64,000 nucleotides of DNA from Halopseudomonas formosensis (GTDB lineage Bacteria > Pseudomonadota > Gammaproteobacteria > Pseudomonadales > Pseudomonadaceae): positions 62,001 through 126,000 of the forward strand of contig NZ_FOYD01000002.1 of the NCBI RefSeq assembly GCF_900115905.1, given 5' to 3'. The stretch's first letter is position 1. Each line of letters starts with the position of its first letter. Shown here piece by piece: positions 48,394-57,572 of the stretch. The notes under the pieces were generated by a model. That model saw only the letters and a list, made by a program, of their open reading frames with translations, ran no database searches and was not told the origin of the DNA. The position numbers and the translations under genes are program-made.

Positions 48394-49727
48394 CCCGCCC
48401 CTACCGTCTGACCCCACTGCCCTGGCAGGCTGATCCGCTGCCGGGGCTGCTTGCCATTCGCGACCTCGGCCACCCCGTGCTGCTGGATTCGGCCGCCAGC
48501 GAAGACCCGCGCGGACACTACAGCATCCTGGCCGCAGGGCCGACCCAGTTGATCAGCGCTGCGGACAACGAATCGGGGTTGTCGACAATCCAGCGCCTGC
48601 GCGCGGCGCTGGCGGCAATCGAGCCGGCCAGTTGGCCGACGGGCACCGGCCTGCCCTTCGGCGCAGGCGCCATGGGCTTCATCAGTTACGACTTCGGCCG
48701 GGCGCTGGAACGCATTCCGGCACAGGCGCTGGCCGACATACGGCTGCCCGGCCTGCACATGGGCCTCTACCTGTGGAGCCTGGTCACAGACCATCGCCGG
48801 CAGCAGCGCTGGCTGGTCTGCCACCCGAGCCTGACCGCAGCCCGGGAGCGCGAGCTGCTGGAACGACTGCAGAACACCTCAACAGGGCCCGGCAATTTCG
48901 CCCTGCGAGCGCCCTTCTCCGCCGAGCAGAGTCGGCAGCAGTATCTGCAGTCCTTTAAGCGCATCCAGCACTACATCCGCGCCGGAGACTGCTACCAGGT
49001 CAATCTGGCCCAGCGTTTCAGCGCACCCTGCCAGGGCGACCCCCTGAGCGCCTACCAACGGCTGCGCCAGGCCTGCCCCACCCCCTTTGCCGCCTATCTC
49101 GAAGCGCCGGACTACAGCCTGCTCAGCCTGTCCCCCGAACGCTTCCTCAAGGTCCGCGACGGTCAGGTGGAAACCCGCCCGATCAAGGGCACCCGCCCCA
49201 GGGGCATCGATGCCGGAACGGACAGTCGACTGGCCGAAGAGCTGCGCAACAGCCCCAAGGACCGCGCAGAGAACCTGATGATCGTCGACCTGCTGCGCAA
49301 CGACCTGGGCCGCAGCTGCGCTTTCGGCAGCGTCCGGGTACCCGAGCTGTTCAGCATCGAGAGCTACCCCAATGTGCACCATCTGGTCAGCAGCATCACC
49401 GGCGCCCTGAAGCCCGACCTGGATGCCCTCGATCTGGTTGCCGGCGCCTTCCCCGGCGGCTCCATCACCGGCGCCCCCAAAATCCGCGCCATGCAGATCA
49501 TCGAGGAACTGGAGCCGGTACGGCGCAGCCTCTACTGCGGCAGCATCGGGTACATCGGCTGCGAAGGCCAGATGGACCTGAACATCGCCATCCGCAGCCT
49601 GGTGCATCAGAACGAGCGTCTGTACTGTTGGGGAGGTGGCGGCATAGTCGCCGATTCGGACGGCGAGGCCGAGTACCAGGAGACCCTGACCAAGGTCCGG
49701 GTATTGTTGGAAACCCTGGGAATATGA
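48390..49727 (+). CDS. pabB: Aminodeoxychorismate synthase component I
   Basis: A 445-residue chorismate-binding enzyme of folate synthesis that uses PabA-supplied ammonia to aminate chorismate. The N-terminal half is anthranilate-synthase-I-like. In the catalytic half, ETRPIKGTRPRG (about residue 265) holds the Lys that marks PabB (TrpE has Ala), and LMIVDLLRNDLGR, PGGSITGAPKIRAMQIIEEL and YCWGGGGIVADSDGEAEYQET are the conserved signatures. The ATG overlaps the upstream stop as ATGA. Confidence 0.95.
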   Translation: MTRPYRLTPLPWQADPLPGLLAIRDLGHPVLLDSAASEDPRGHYSILAAGPTQLISAADNESGLSTIQRLRAALAAIEPASWPTGTGLPFGAGAMGFISYDFGRALERIPAQALADIRLPGLHMGLYLWSLVTDHRRQQRWLVCHPSLTAARERELLERLQNTSTGPGNFALRAPFSAEQSRQQYLQSFKRIQHYIRAGDCYQVNLAQRFSAPCQGDPLSAYQRLRQACPTPFAAYLEAPDYSLLSLSPERFLKVRDGQVETRPIKGTRPRGIDAGTDSRLAEELRNSPKDRAENLMIVDLLRNDLGRSCAFGSVRVPELFSIESYPNVHHLVSSITGALKPDLDALDLVAGAFPGGSITGAPKIRAMQIIEELEPVRRSLYCGSIGYIGCEGQMDLNIAIRSLVHQNERLYCWGGGGIVADSDGEAEYQETLTKVRVLLETLGI

Positions 49728-49838
49728 GGGAGGGCCGGGTTCTATCCCGGCCGCTTGGGATTGGCAGCGCCGGGAACGTCGAGCACCGGCTCGATGAGCG
49801 GACTCGTCGACACCGTCGGACTCACTGCCACACGCAAA

Positions 49839-49867
49839 GGACGAGCTGGTGCCCGTCCCTCCCGGGA
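49839..49867 (-). repeat. Dispersed intergenic repeat, copy 1
   Basis: Read on the minus strand this is CCCGGGAGGGACGGGCACC followed by AGCTCGTCC. The same sequence with one change occurs on the plus strand at 62682-62706. The 142-bp gap between pabB and thrH also has a related GAGCACCGGCTCGATG stretch. It resembles a REP family different from the one near fabI. Confidence 0.5.
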
Positions 49868-49869
49868 TC

Positions 49870-50487
49870 TTACAGGCTCAGCTTGCGATTGGACGCCTTG
49901 ATGAATTCCTTTTTCAGATCCTCGAAGGTATGCACCGCGGGGAACTGGGGGAATTCGGCGATGACGTTGTCCGGGGCGTGGAACAGGATGCCGGCATGGG
50001 CTTCGGACAGCATGGTGGTGTCATTGTAGGAGTCACCGGCGGCGATCACGCGATAGTAGAGACTCTTGAAGGCGATGACCGACTGACGCTTGGGGTCCTT
50101 CTGGCGCAGCTGATAGTCCACCACACGATCGGTCTCGTCGGTGATCAGCCTGTGGCACAGCAGCGTGGGGAAACCCAGCTGGCGCATCAGCGGCTGGGAG
50201 AACTCATAGAAGGTGTCGGACAGGATCACCACCTGGAAACGCTCACGCAGCCAGTTGACGAACTCCACGGCACCGTCCAGCGGCTTGAGGGTCCCGATCA
50301 CTTCCTGGATATCACCCAGCTTCAACCCATGTTCGTCAAGAATGCGCAGGCGCTGTTTCATCAGCACGTCGTAATCGGGAATATCCCGGGTGGTCGCGCG
50401 CAGCTCGGCGATACCGGTTTTCTCGGCGAAGGCAATCCAGATTTCGGGGACCAGAACACCTTCGAGGTCAAGGCAGGCGATTTCCAC
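49870..50487 (-). CDS. thrH: Phosphoserine phosphatase / homoserine phosphotransferase ThrH
   Basis: A 205-residue HAD-superfamily enzyme. The nucleophile motif is ACLDLEGVLVPEIW (about residues 4-17, Asp first), motif II is VVILSDTFYEF, and motif III is YYRVIAAGDSYNDTTMLSEA. ThrH of P. aeruginosa dephosphorylates phosphoserine and transfers phosphate to homoserine. The start is GTG at 50487 with AGGAG 6 nt upstream and gives exactly the ThrH length; the frame opens six codons earlier. It converges on pabB. Confidence 0.95.
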   Translation of the reverse strand: MEIACLDLEGVLVPEIWIAFAEKTGIAELRATTRDIPDYDVLMKQRLRILDEHGLKLGDIQEVIGTLKPLDGAVEFVNWLRERFQVVILSDTFYEFSQPLMRQLGFPTLLCHRLITDETDRVVDYQLRQKDPKRQSVIAFKSLYYRVIAAGDSYNDTTMLSEAHAGILFHAPDNVIAEFPQFPAVHTFEDLKKEFIKASNRKLSL

Positions 50488-50625
50488 AGAATACTCCTGA
50501 AGCAATTATGGGATGGCTGATTGGATGGCGTGACAATCTACCGGCTACGCTGGCGTGGTGCAATCTCCAGCCGCCGGCCTGCCCATCATCAATAGCACTG
50601 AGGCATAAAACTATAACCAAATAGA

Positions 50626-50656
50626 AGGACAAGTGCTAAGTGTCAGCGGGTAGAAT
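50626..50656 (+). promoter_or_regulatory. Possible cysH promoter region
   Basis: TAGAAT at 50651-50656 is a good -10, with only a weak AGGACA (50626-50631) 19 bp upstream. A poor -35 with AT-rich DNA just upstream would suit CysB-activated transcription. Inferred. Confidence 0.3.
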
Positions 50657-50703
50657 GTGCGGTCCACGATGCTCCGAAGAGAGCTGCAATGCAGGAGAGC
50701 CTG

Positions 50704-51438
50704 ATGTCCAGCCCGTTGTTCGATGTTGATGCCCTCGCGGTCGAATATGCCGCCAAATCCCCCCAGGAAGTGTTAAAGCTGGCCTTCGAGCATTTCGATG
50801 ATCTCTGGCTGTCCTTCAGTGGCGCCGACGATATCGTGGTGCTGGACATGGCCTGGAAGCTCAATCCCGGACTCAAGGTCTTCACCCTGGACACCGGCCG
50901 CCTGCACCCGGAAACCTACCGGTTCCTGGAAGAGGTACGCAAACACTACGGCATTCAGCTCGAGGTTCTCTCGCCGGACCACCAGGTGCTGGAAGCCTAC
51001 GTCCGGGAGAAGGGCCTGTTCGACTTCTATGAAAACGGTCACGGCGAGTGCTGCGGCATCCGCAAGATCGCCCCGCTGCGCCGCAAGCTCGCCACCGTGG
51101 ATGCCTGGATCACCGGCCAGCGCCGTGACCAGAGCCCCGGCACCCGCGCCAATGTGCCTGTGGTGGAAGTCGATGCGGCCTTCTCCACTGCCGACCGCCA
51201 GCTGATCAAGTTCAACCCGCTGGCCAACTACAGCAGCCAGGACGTGTGGAACTACATCCGCATGCTGGAAATTCCCTATAACAAGCTGCACGAACGTGGC
51301 TTTGTCAGCATTGGCTGCGAGCCCTGCACCCGTCCGGTCCTGCCCAACCAGCATGAACGGGAGGGCCGCTGGTGGTGGGAAGAAGCCACGCAGAAGGAGT
51401 GCGGGCTGCATGCAGGCAATCTGATAGCAAAAAACTGA
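50704..51438 (+). CDS. cysH: Phosphoadenylyl/adenylyl-sulfate reductase, [4Fe-4S] type (APS reductase)
   Basis: A 244-residue enzyme of assimilatory sulfate reduction. [14 protein letters not shown] is the nucleotide loop, and [11 protein letters not shown] (about residues 116-126) with GCEPCTRP (about 201-208) gives the CC...CxxC cluster ligands that mark APS reductases of the plant/Pseudomonas type rather than enteric PAPS reductases. The ATG at 50704 follows AGGAG by 6 nt; an ATG five codons earlier is less well placed. The gene for its activator CysB is nearby. Confidence 0.94.
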   Translation: MSSPLFDVDALAVEYAAKSPQEVLKLAFEHFDDLWLSFSGADDIVVLDMAWKLNPGLKVFTLDTGRLHPETYRFLEEVRKHYGIQLEVLSPDHQVLEAYVREKGLFDFYENGHGECCGIRKIAPLRRKLATVDAWITGQRRDQSPGTRANVPVVEVDAAFSTADRQLIKFNPLANYSSQDVWNYIRMLEIPYNKLHERGFVSIGCEPCTRPVLPNQHEREGRWWWEEATQKECGLHAGNLIAKN

Positions 51439-51555
51439 CGTTTAGCCAGAGATTCCCATCGCCACTTCCGATCTCGTCAGATAAAAATCATTTCCCTGAG
51501 ACAAAGGAAGGATCCTGTACTCAAAGGGTCGAGATCATGCAATGAGGGATCATCA

Positions 51556-51684
51556 ATGAAGTGGTACAACTGGCGCGTCTATTGCCTCGCCTACGCGCCT
51601 CGCAAGGCACATTGCCGAGAAATCACCGACCGCAACGGTCGCTGGCAACGACTGTTCGGGGGGTGGTTCTTCAGAGTGGATTGA
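51556..51684 (+). CDS. Small 42-residue Trp-rich ORF between cysH and cysB
   Basis: An ATG at 51556, with GAGGG 7 nt upstream, opens a 42-codon frame beginning MKWYNWRVYCLAYAPRKAHC and ending at TGA 51684. The peptide is basic, with five Trp and two Cys, and no membrane segment. A terminator follows 28 bp later, so it could be a real transcript unit. It fills most of the 336-bp cysH-cysB gap, where P. aeruginosa also has a short gene (PA1755); I could not check whether they match. Function unknown. Confidence 0.55.
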   Translation: MKWYNWRVYCLAYAPRKAHCREITDRNGRWQRLFGGWFFRVD

Positions 51685-51712
51685 TACAAGACTGCCAATC
51701 GACTCAGACGCG

Positions 51713-51747
51713 AAAAAGCCCCGACAGCCAGGCTCTCGGGGCTTTTT
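51713..51747. terminator. Bidirectional terminator between the small ORF and cysB
   Basis: AAAAAGCCCCGA and TCGGGGCTTTTT form a 12-bp stem around an 11-nt loop, with T/A tracts on both sides, between convergent units. Confidence 0.9.
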
Positions 51748-51774
51748 CTGTCAAGTGCGGGACAGATAAGCCGC

Positions 51775-52782
<1,008 letters not shown>

Positions 52783-52876
52783 TCATGAACCCTTTATAAC
52801 CGAAATGGTAGATGCAAGGCAGAGCTTAGACCATTAACAGGGGTAGTGAAGAGACAGCGACCAATGGCGCGCTGGT

Positions 52877-52906
52877 AAAACCCCAGGCGCCGTGCAGGGC
52901 GCCCGG
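52877..52906 (-). terminator. Intrinsic terminator after the ketopantoate-reductase-like gene
   Basis: On the minus strand CCCGGGCGCC pairs with GGCGCCTGGGG with one bulge around CTGCAC, followed by TTTT. Confidence 0.7.
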
Positions 52907-52944
52907 GACAACGAGCATCGGTCGTCGGAGGAGTTCGGCTGCGC

Positions 52945-53886
52945 TTACTGATAGCCGTCCTGAATGAACTGCAGCATATCCCGCAGGGCCGCGATCCGGG
53001 GCATCGGCCGGCCGGCCTGCTCGGCACGGCGCAACGCCTCACCATAGAGGTTGTCCAGCTCCATGGGGCGTTTGTGTTGCCAGTCCTGATGCATGCTCGG
53101 CAGATAGTCCGGAATCATCTGGGTACCCATGAGCAGCTTGTCTGCCAGCGCTTCGGGCATCGGATGACCACAGGCCTCAGCCGCGTCCACCACCTCCTGC
53201 ATCAGATCACGAATCAGCTGACGACTGGCCGGATTGGCAAGCAGTGCATGGGTGCCGGCGTTAAGTACCACCGACGCACCATTGAAGGGAGCGTTCCACA
53301 CCAGCTTCTGCCACCGGGCGCTGTCCAGGTTGTCCTGCTCCCGGGCACGCAGGCTCGCCTCGCGGAACATGGCCGCACCCTCGGCAATGATCTGCTCCTG
53401 GGCCTGGGCATCCGCCCCACCGGAATGGTAGGCCAGGTCGATCATGCCGTTATCCTGATGCACCACCACGCCCGGACCCTTGCGGTACAGGCACACATAG
53501 CACAGCCCGCCGATCAGATGCAGATCCGCCGGCAGCTCATCGCGCAGCTGGTCCTCGTTCCCCAGCCCGTTCTGCAACAGCACGACCCGTGCGCCCGGAG
53601 CCGCCGCTTTGGCGATCAGCGGTGCCAGTGCCGCATTGCTGGTCGACTTGGCACCCACCAGCAGCCAGTCGCAGGCAGGCATCTGCGCTGCATCGTCATA
53701 GGCCTGGGCCGGATTGAGGTTCAGTTCCCCGTGCACCATGCTGTCGATGGTGATGCCATTCTGCTTGACCGCTTCGTACTCGCTGCGCAGCAGAAAGTGC
53801 ACGTCATAACCCGCCCGGGCCAGCATCACGCCGTAAAATCCACCGATAGCGCCGGTGCCGATCACACCGATACGTGGCTTCGCCAT
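52945..53886 (-). CDS. 2-dehydropantoate 2-reductase family protein
   Basis: A 313-residue NADPH-dependent reductase. IGVIGTGAIGGFYGVMLARAG (split by the start KPR) is the Rossmann glycine motif near residues 5-25. KSTSNAALAPLI holds the conserved Lys region, LLQNGLGNEDQLRDELP the Asn motif, and KLVWNAPFNGASVVL (about 188-202) the catalytic Lys/Asn segment. The enzyme family makes pantoate for coenzyme A, but paralogues of this length are common in pseudomonads and may act on other 2-oxo acids. So PanE is not assigned. Confidence 0.85.
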   Translation of the reverse strand: MAKPRIGVIGTGAIGGFYGVMLARAGYDVHFLLRSEYEAVKQNGITIDSMVHGELNLNPAQAYDDAAQMPACDWLLVGAKSTSNAALAPLIAKAAAPGARVVLLQNGLGNEDQLRDELPADLHLIGGLCYVCLYRKGPGVVVHQDNGMIDLAYHSGGADAQAQEQIIAEGAAMFREASLRAREQDNLDSARWQKLVWNAPFNGASVVLNAGTHALLANPASRQLIRDLMQEVVDAAEACGHPMPEALADKLLMGTQMIPDYLPSMHQDWQHKRPMELDNLYGEALRRAEQAGRPMPRIAALRDMLQFIQDGYQ

Positions 53887-53994
53887 CCGTCAGTCCCCTC
53901 TTTCATGTGCTGTATGAATTGCCACCCATGGTAAACCCTGTACCGCGCCGGCAACAGTCACCAAGCCGACAATGCCCGGGGTCGAACATGTGAC

Positions 53995-54009
53995 ATTGAT
54001 CGGATCAAT
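53995..54009. promoter_or_regulatory. Perfect palindrome upstream of DAHP synthase
   Basis: ATTGATC-G-GATCAAT is a 15-bp inverted repeat about 104 bp before the synthase start. It could be an operator; no regulator can be named. Confidence 0.3.
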
Positions 54010-54112
54010 AGCCCCGACAGGCTAGCCCTGGCAGGCATCCATGCTTTAAGCTGTCCGCCATTTGATGACGGGCTGGCGGTTTGCCGGCCTGACCGACTCG
54101 CTGGGAAGGAAG

Positions 54113-55189
54113 ATGGCTGATTTACCTATTAACGATCTGAACGTTGCTTCCAACGAAGCAATGATTACGCCGGCCCAACTCAAGGCCAAAATCCCCATGA
54201 GCAAAGCGGCCGAGGCCACCATCACCGAGAGTCGCCAGGTGATCCGCGATATCCTCGACGGCAAGGACCAGCGCCTGTTCATCGTCATCGGCCCCTGCTC
54301 CATCCACGACGTGGAAGCCGCCAAGGACTATGCCCGCCGGCTCAAGGAGCTGGCCGCCGAAGTCAGCGACAGCCTCTATCTGGTCATGCGGGTATATTTC
54401 GAGAAGCCGCGTACCACCGTCGGCTGGAAGGGGCTGATCAACGACCCCTATCTGGATGACAGCTTCAAGATCGAGGACGGCCTGCACATCGGCCGTCAGC
54501 TGCTCAGCGATCTGGTGGAAATGGGTCTGCCCACCGCCACCGAGGCACTGGACCCCATCTCCCCCCAGTACCTGCAGGATCTGATTTCCTGGTCGGCCAT
54601 CGGTGCCCGCACCACCGAGTCCCAGACCCACCGTGAACTGGCCTCCGGCCTGTCCTGTGCGGTCGGCTTCAAGAACGGTACCGACGGCAACCTGGGTGTC
54701 GCCATCAACGCCCTGCAGTCCACCGCCAGCCCGCACCGCTTCATGGGCATCAATGCCGAAGGCCAGGTCTCCATCGTCACCACCCGTGGCAACCGCTACG
54801 GCCACGTGGTGCTGCGCGGCGGCAACGGCAAGCCGAACTACGACTCGGTCAGCGTCGCCCTGTGCGAGAAGGAACTGGAGAAGGCCGGGATCAAGCCCAA
54901 CATCATGATCGACTGCAGTCACGCCAACTCCAACAAGGACCCGGCGCTGCAACCGCTGGTAATGGACAACGTCGCCAACCAGATCGCCGAAGGCAACAAC
55001 TCCATCGTCGGTCTGATGGTCGAGAGCCACATCGGCTGGGGGAGTCAGCCGATCAACAAGGATCTGTCACAGCTGCAGTATGGCGTCTCCATCACCGACG
55101 CCTGCATCGACTGGGATACCACCGTCAAGGCCGTGCGCAGCATGCATGCCAAGGTCAAGGACGTACTGCCCCAGCGCAAGCGGGCCTGA
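54113..55189 (+). CDS. 3-deoxy-7-phosphoheptulonate (DAHP) synthase, class I AroFGH type
   Basis: A 358-residue enzyme joining phosphoenolpyruvate and erythrose 4-phosphate, the first step of aromatic amino acid synthesis. LFIVIGPCSIHD (about residues 59-70), MRVYFEKPRTTVGWKGLI (about 94-111), GARTTESQTHRELASGL and MIDCSHANSNKD are the family active-site blocks with the metal-binding Cys, His, Glu and Asp. The N-terminal 50 residues are the regulatory extension; which amino acid inhibits it cannot be told by eye. GGAAGGAAG precedes the ATG at 54113; the frame opens 17 codons upstream. Confidence 0.94.
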   Translation: MADLPINDLNVASNEAMITPAQLKAKIPMSKAAEATITESRQVIRDILDGKDQRLFIVIGPCSIHDVEAAKDYARRLKELAAEVSDSLYLVMRVYFEKPRTTVGWKGLINDPYLDDSFKIEDGLHIGRQLLSDLVEMGLPTATEALDPISPQYLQDLISWSAIGARTTESQTHRELASGLSCAVGFKNGTDGNLGVAINALQSTASPHRFMGINAEGQVSIVTTRGNRYGHVVLRGGNGKPNYDSVSVALCEKELEKAGIKPNIMIDCSHANSNKDPALQPLVMDNVANQIAEGNNSIVGLMVESHIGWGSQPINKDLSQLQYGVSITDACIDWDTTVKAVRSMHAKVKDVLPQRKRA

Positions 55190-55203
55190 TCGACAGACCC
55201 GAT

Positions 55204-55233
55204 GGATCCCGCCGCCGGACCGGCGCGGGATCC
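55204..55233 (+). terminator. Hairpin after DAHP synthase
   Basis: GGATCCCGC and GCGGGATCC arms with further inner pairing lie 14 bp past the stop. Weak T content follows. Confidence 0.5.
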
Positions 55234-55243
55234 GGCTTCAGTC

Positions 55244-55513
55244 TCAACCAGCCTGCTGGCGGGACATGTAGCGCTCCATGTAGGAGCAGGAAGGGATCAC
55301 CTTGTAACCCTGCTCCGCTGCGTACTTCAGCGCCTCGGCGGCCAGCTGTGCTGCCAACCCCCTGCCCCGCAACGCCTCCGGAACGAAGGTACGATAGATA
55401 TCCATTGTCTGTTTACCCAGATCCATGTAGGTCAGATAGGCGCGCCCTGCGTCATCATCGATATAGAAAATCCGGCCTTCGATATCGTGCTGAACCGCAA
55501 CCTCTGAATTCAT
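55244..55513 (-). CDS. Small GNAT-like N-acetyltransferase (YjdJ type)
   Basis: An 89-residue protein of the short Gcn5-related acetyltransferase group. VPEALRGRGLAAQLAAEAL (about residues 44-62) is the acetyl-CoA pyrophosphate loop, followed by AAEQGYKVIPSCSYMERYM, the family C-terminus. An excellent ribosome site (AGGAGG) precedes the ATG at 55513. Substrate unknown. It converges on the DAHP synthase gene. Confidence 0.88.
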   Translation of the reverse strand: MNSEVAVQHDIEGRIFYIDDDAGRAYLTYMDLGKQTMDIYRTFVPEALRGRGLAAQLAAEALKYAAEQGYKVIPSCSYMERYMSRQQAG

Positions 55514-55598
55514 GGCGACCTCCTACGCGTGCATGGAAATGGGATGTTACACAAATTGACCGGGGCCGGGGCGGAAAGATTCCACCCCGGCCTCCCCG

Positions 55599-56993
55599 TC
55601 AGGCGGAGACGCCCACTCCCAGTGCCATCAGCAGCCCTATGGACAGCAGACAGGCCACCACAGGTATCGCCACTGTCACCACGAACATGTCCTTGTAGGC
55701 CTCCCGATGACTCAGACCCATGATCATGAAGGTGGCGATAACGGCGCCGCAGTGTGGCAGCGAGTCCAGACCACCGGAGGCAATGGCGGCGATACGGTGC
55801 AGGATTTCGGGCTGGATGCCCATCTCCAGATAGCTCGGCGCCAGGGTCTGCATGAAGATCTGCAGCCCGCCGGAGGAGGAGCCGACAATCGCCGACAGGG
55901 TACTGATGGAGGCGAACACCGACAGCAACGGCGGCATGTCCACCCCGAGAATCCACTGGGCGAACTCGCCGAAGCCGGCGGTCTGGGTCACCACTCCACC
56001 GAAGCCGATGACCGCAGCCGTATTGAGCAGCGGCATGACCGAATCCTCGGCACCCTGGCCGAACACCTTGCCCACCTGGCGGCGGGCATTGCCGAACAGC
56101 AGCACACAGGCAATGGAGCCGACGATCAGCGCAATGCTCGGCCAGATGATCGGTTGGGCCGCACTGAAGCGCAGGAGGTCAGCGAATACACCCTGCGCGT
56201 CCGACCAATCACCCAGCCCCAGAATCAGTCGCGGCAGCATGATTACCGCCAGTACCAGCGCCAGCGGCAGCAGCGCCAGCCCCCACGGCGGGGCCTCGTT
56301 CGGGTCACCGATCAGCTGTTCCATGCGCCGGTCCTGCTCGTTCTCGACAAAGCCCTCGCCCGTGGCCCTGGCCAGACGCCACTCGCGCTCCACATACCAC
56401 ATGCCCAGGCCGGCCATGACCACAGCGGCAAACAGCCCTATCCAGCCACCGGCGAACAGGTCGGTGCCCAGGGCGCTGGCGGAGATCACGTTGTGGATGG
56501 AAGGCGAGCCCGGCAGGGCTGTCATGGTGAAGGTACCTGCGCCAATGGAGGTGGCAGCACACCAGATACGCTTGGGCAGATTGGCCTCGCGCATCAGGGT
56601 GATACCCAGCGGATACATGGTGAACACCACCACGAACACCACGACTCCACCGTAGGTCAGCAGCGCACAGACCACCATCCCGACCAGCAGCGTGTGCTTG
56701 ACCCCGAGCCCGCGGGTAATGGCCACGGCGATGCTCTTGGCCGCCTGACTGGTGGCCATGGCCTTGCCGAAAATGGCACCACAGAGAAACAGCAGGAAGA
56801 ACTTGCCTGCGAAGGTGTAGGCCCCCAGGGGCCCGAACGGATAATGCTCCAGCAGTGCCGCAGGCAGCAGTATCCCATTGGGGATAGCCACCACCAGCGC
56901 ACAGATGACCGAAGCCAGAAAGATGTTCACGCCTCGCAGCGCAAACCAGATCAACAACGCCAGACCAGCGAACAGGCCAAGGTATCCCAGCAT
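55599..56993 (-). CDS. GntP-family permease
   Basis: A 464-residue inner-membrane carrier with about 12-13 hydrophobic segments. GYLGLFAGLALLIWFALRG opens it; FTMTALPGSPSIHNVISAS (about 160-178), VGSSSGGLQIFMQT and SGGLDSLPHCGAVIATFMI (about 410-430) are conserved GntP-family stretches. Relatives carry gluconate, hydroxy acids or ketone bodies. The ATG at 56993 is preferred, AAGGA being 9 nt upstream, over a TTG at 57002. No catabolic gene lies next to it to name the substrate. Confidence 0.85.
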   Translation of the reverse strand: MLGYLGLFAGLALLIWFALRGVNIFLASVICALVVAIPNGILLPAALLEHYPFGPLGAYTFAGKFFLLFLCGAIFGKAMATSQAAKSIAVAITRGLGVKHTLLVGMVVCALLTYGGVVVFVVVFTMYPLGITLMREANLPKRIWCAATSIGAGTFTMTALPGSPSIHNVISASALGTDLFAGGWIGLFAAVVMAGLGMWYVEREWRLARATGEGFVENEQDRRMEQLIGDPNEAPPWGLALLPLALVLAVIMLPRLILGLGDWSDAQGVFADLLRFSAAQPIIWPSIALIVGSIACVLLFGNARRQVGKVFGQGAEDSVMPLLNTAAVIGFGGVVTQTAGFGEFAQWILGVDMPPLLSVFASISTLSAIVGSSSGGLQIFMQTLAPSYLEMGIQPEILHRIAAIASGGLDSLPHCGAVIATFMIMGLSHREAYKDMFVVTVAIPVVACLLSIGLLMALGVGVSA

Positions 56994-57257
56994 ACGACGC
57001 AATCCTTTTTATGTTTGTGTTATCGCGCCGTCAACATTACCCCAGCTGCTGTAGGGAACAAACCGGTGAATGCACAGGTCACTGTGCTGAATATGCAGAA
57101 AAGCAATCTGGTGATGACGGGTGTCAAGATCCGTTTGTCAGATTTGCTGCCATAATTGCATTTGGTGACGAACTGCCTTAAAAAGCGAACCGGCAGGACG
57201 TCATTCATTCTGGTCCTGACGATCAGTCCCTTCGATGAGAGTTAAAGGAGTATCACG

Positions 57258-57515
57258 ATGAAAACTGCGCTGAAACTGTCGGCACTGTCCATGGCCGCTC
57301 TGCTGGCTGTCGGTTGTGCAAGCAACAAGGGTTATGAAGAAACAAGCGCTCGCCTGTCTGCCAACGAGAATGCAGCAGCCCGCGCTCAATCCACCGCTGA
57401 CGAAGCCAACCGCAAGGCCGAAGAAGCTCTGGCTGCCGCCCAGCGCGCACAGCAGACTGCTGACGAAGCCAACGAGCGCGCCCTGCGCATGCTCGAGCGT
57501 TCCAGCCGCAAGTAA
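57258..57515 (+). CDS. oprI: Outer-membrane lipoprotein OprI (Lpp-like)
   Basis: An 85-residue abundant lipoprotein. The signal peptide ends with lipobox AVGC (Cys at about 20). The mature part is one long alpha-helical coiled coil rich in Ala ([20 protein letters not shown]) and ends in [11 protein letters not shown], whose terminal Lys is the peptidoglycan-attachment residue in OprI. AAAGGAG precedes the ATG. About 240 bp of non-coding DNA upstream probably holds its promoter; a TTGCAT...TAAAAA pair with 17-bp spacing near 57150-57185 is a candidate. Confidence 0.96.
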   Translation: MKTALKLSALSMAALLAVGCASNKGYEETSARLSANENAAARAQSTADEANRKAEEALAAAQRAQQTADEANERALRMLERSSRK

Positions 57516-57528
57516 CAGGGCTGTTTAT

Positions 57529-57563
57529 CCCCTCCCCTCCAGCAGTCAGGGGGGAGGGGTTTG
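57529..57563 (+). terminator. Intrinsic terminator after oprI
   Basis: CCCCTCCCCT pairs with AGGGGGGAGGGG across a short loop, followed by TTT, 14 bp past the stop. Confidence 0.8.
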
Positions 57564-57572
57564 TCGAATCCC

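Noticed and set aside
48390-49727. Anthranilate synthase component I (TrpE) instead of PabB
   Set aside because: The active-site motif reads PIKGT with the Lys that marks PabB; TrpE has Ala there.
55707-57155. Plus-strand frame of about 482 codons antisense to the GntP-type permease
   Set aside because: The permease on the minus strand has clear membrane segments and family motifs; the antisense protein is Gln/His/Arg-rich noise.
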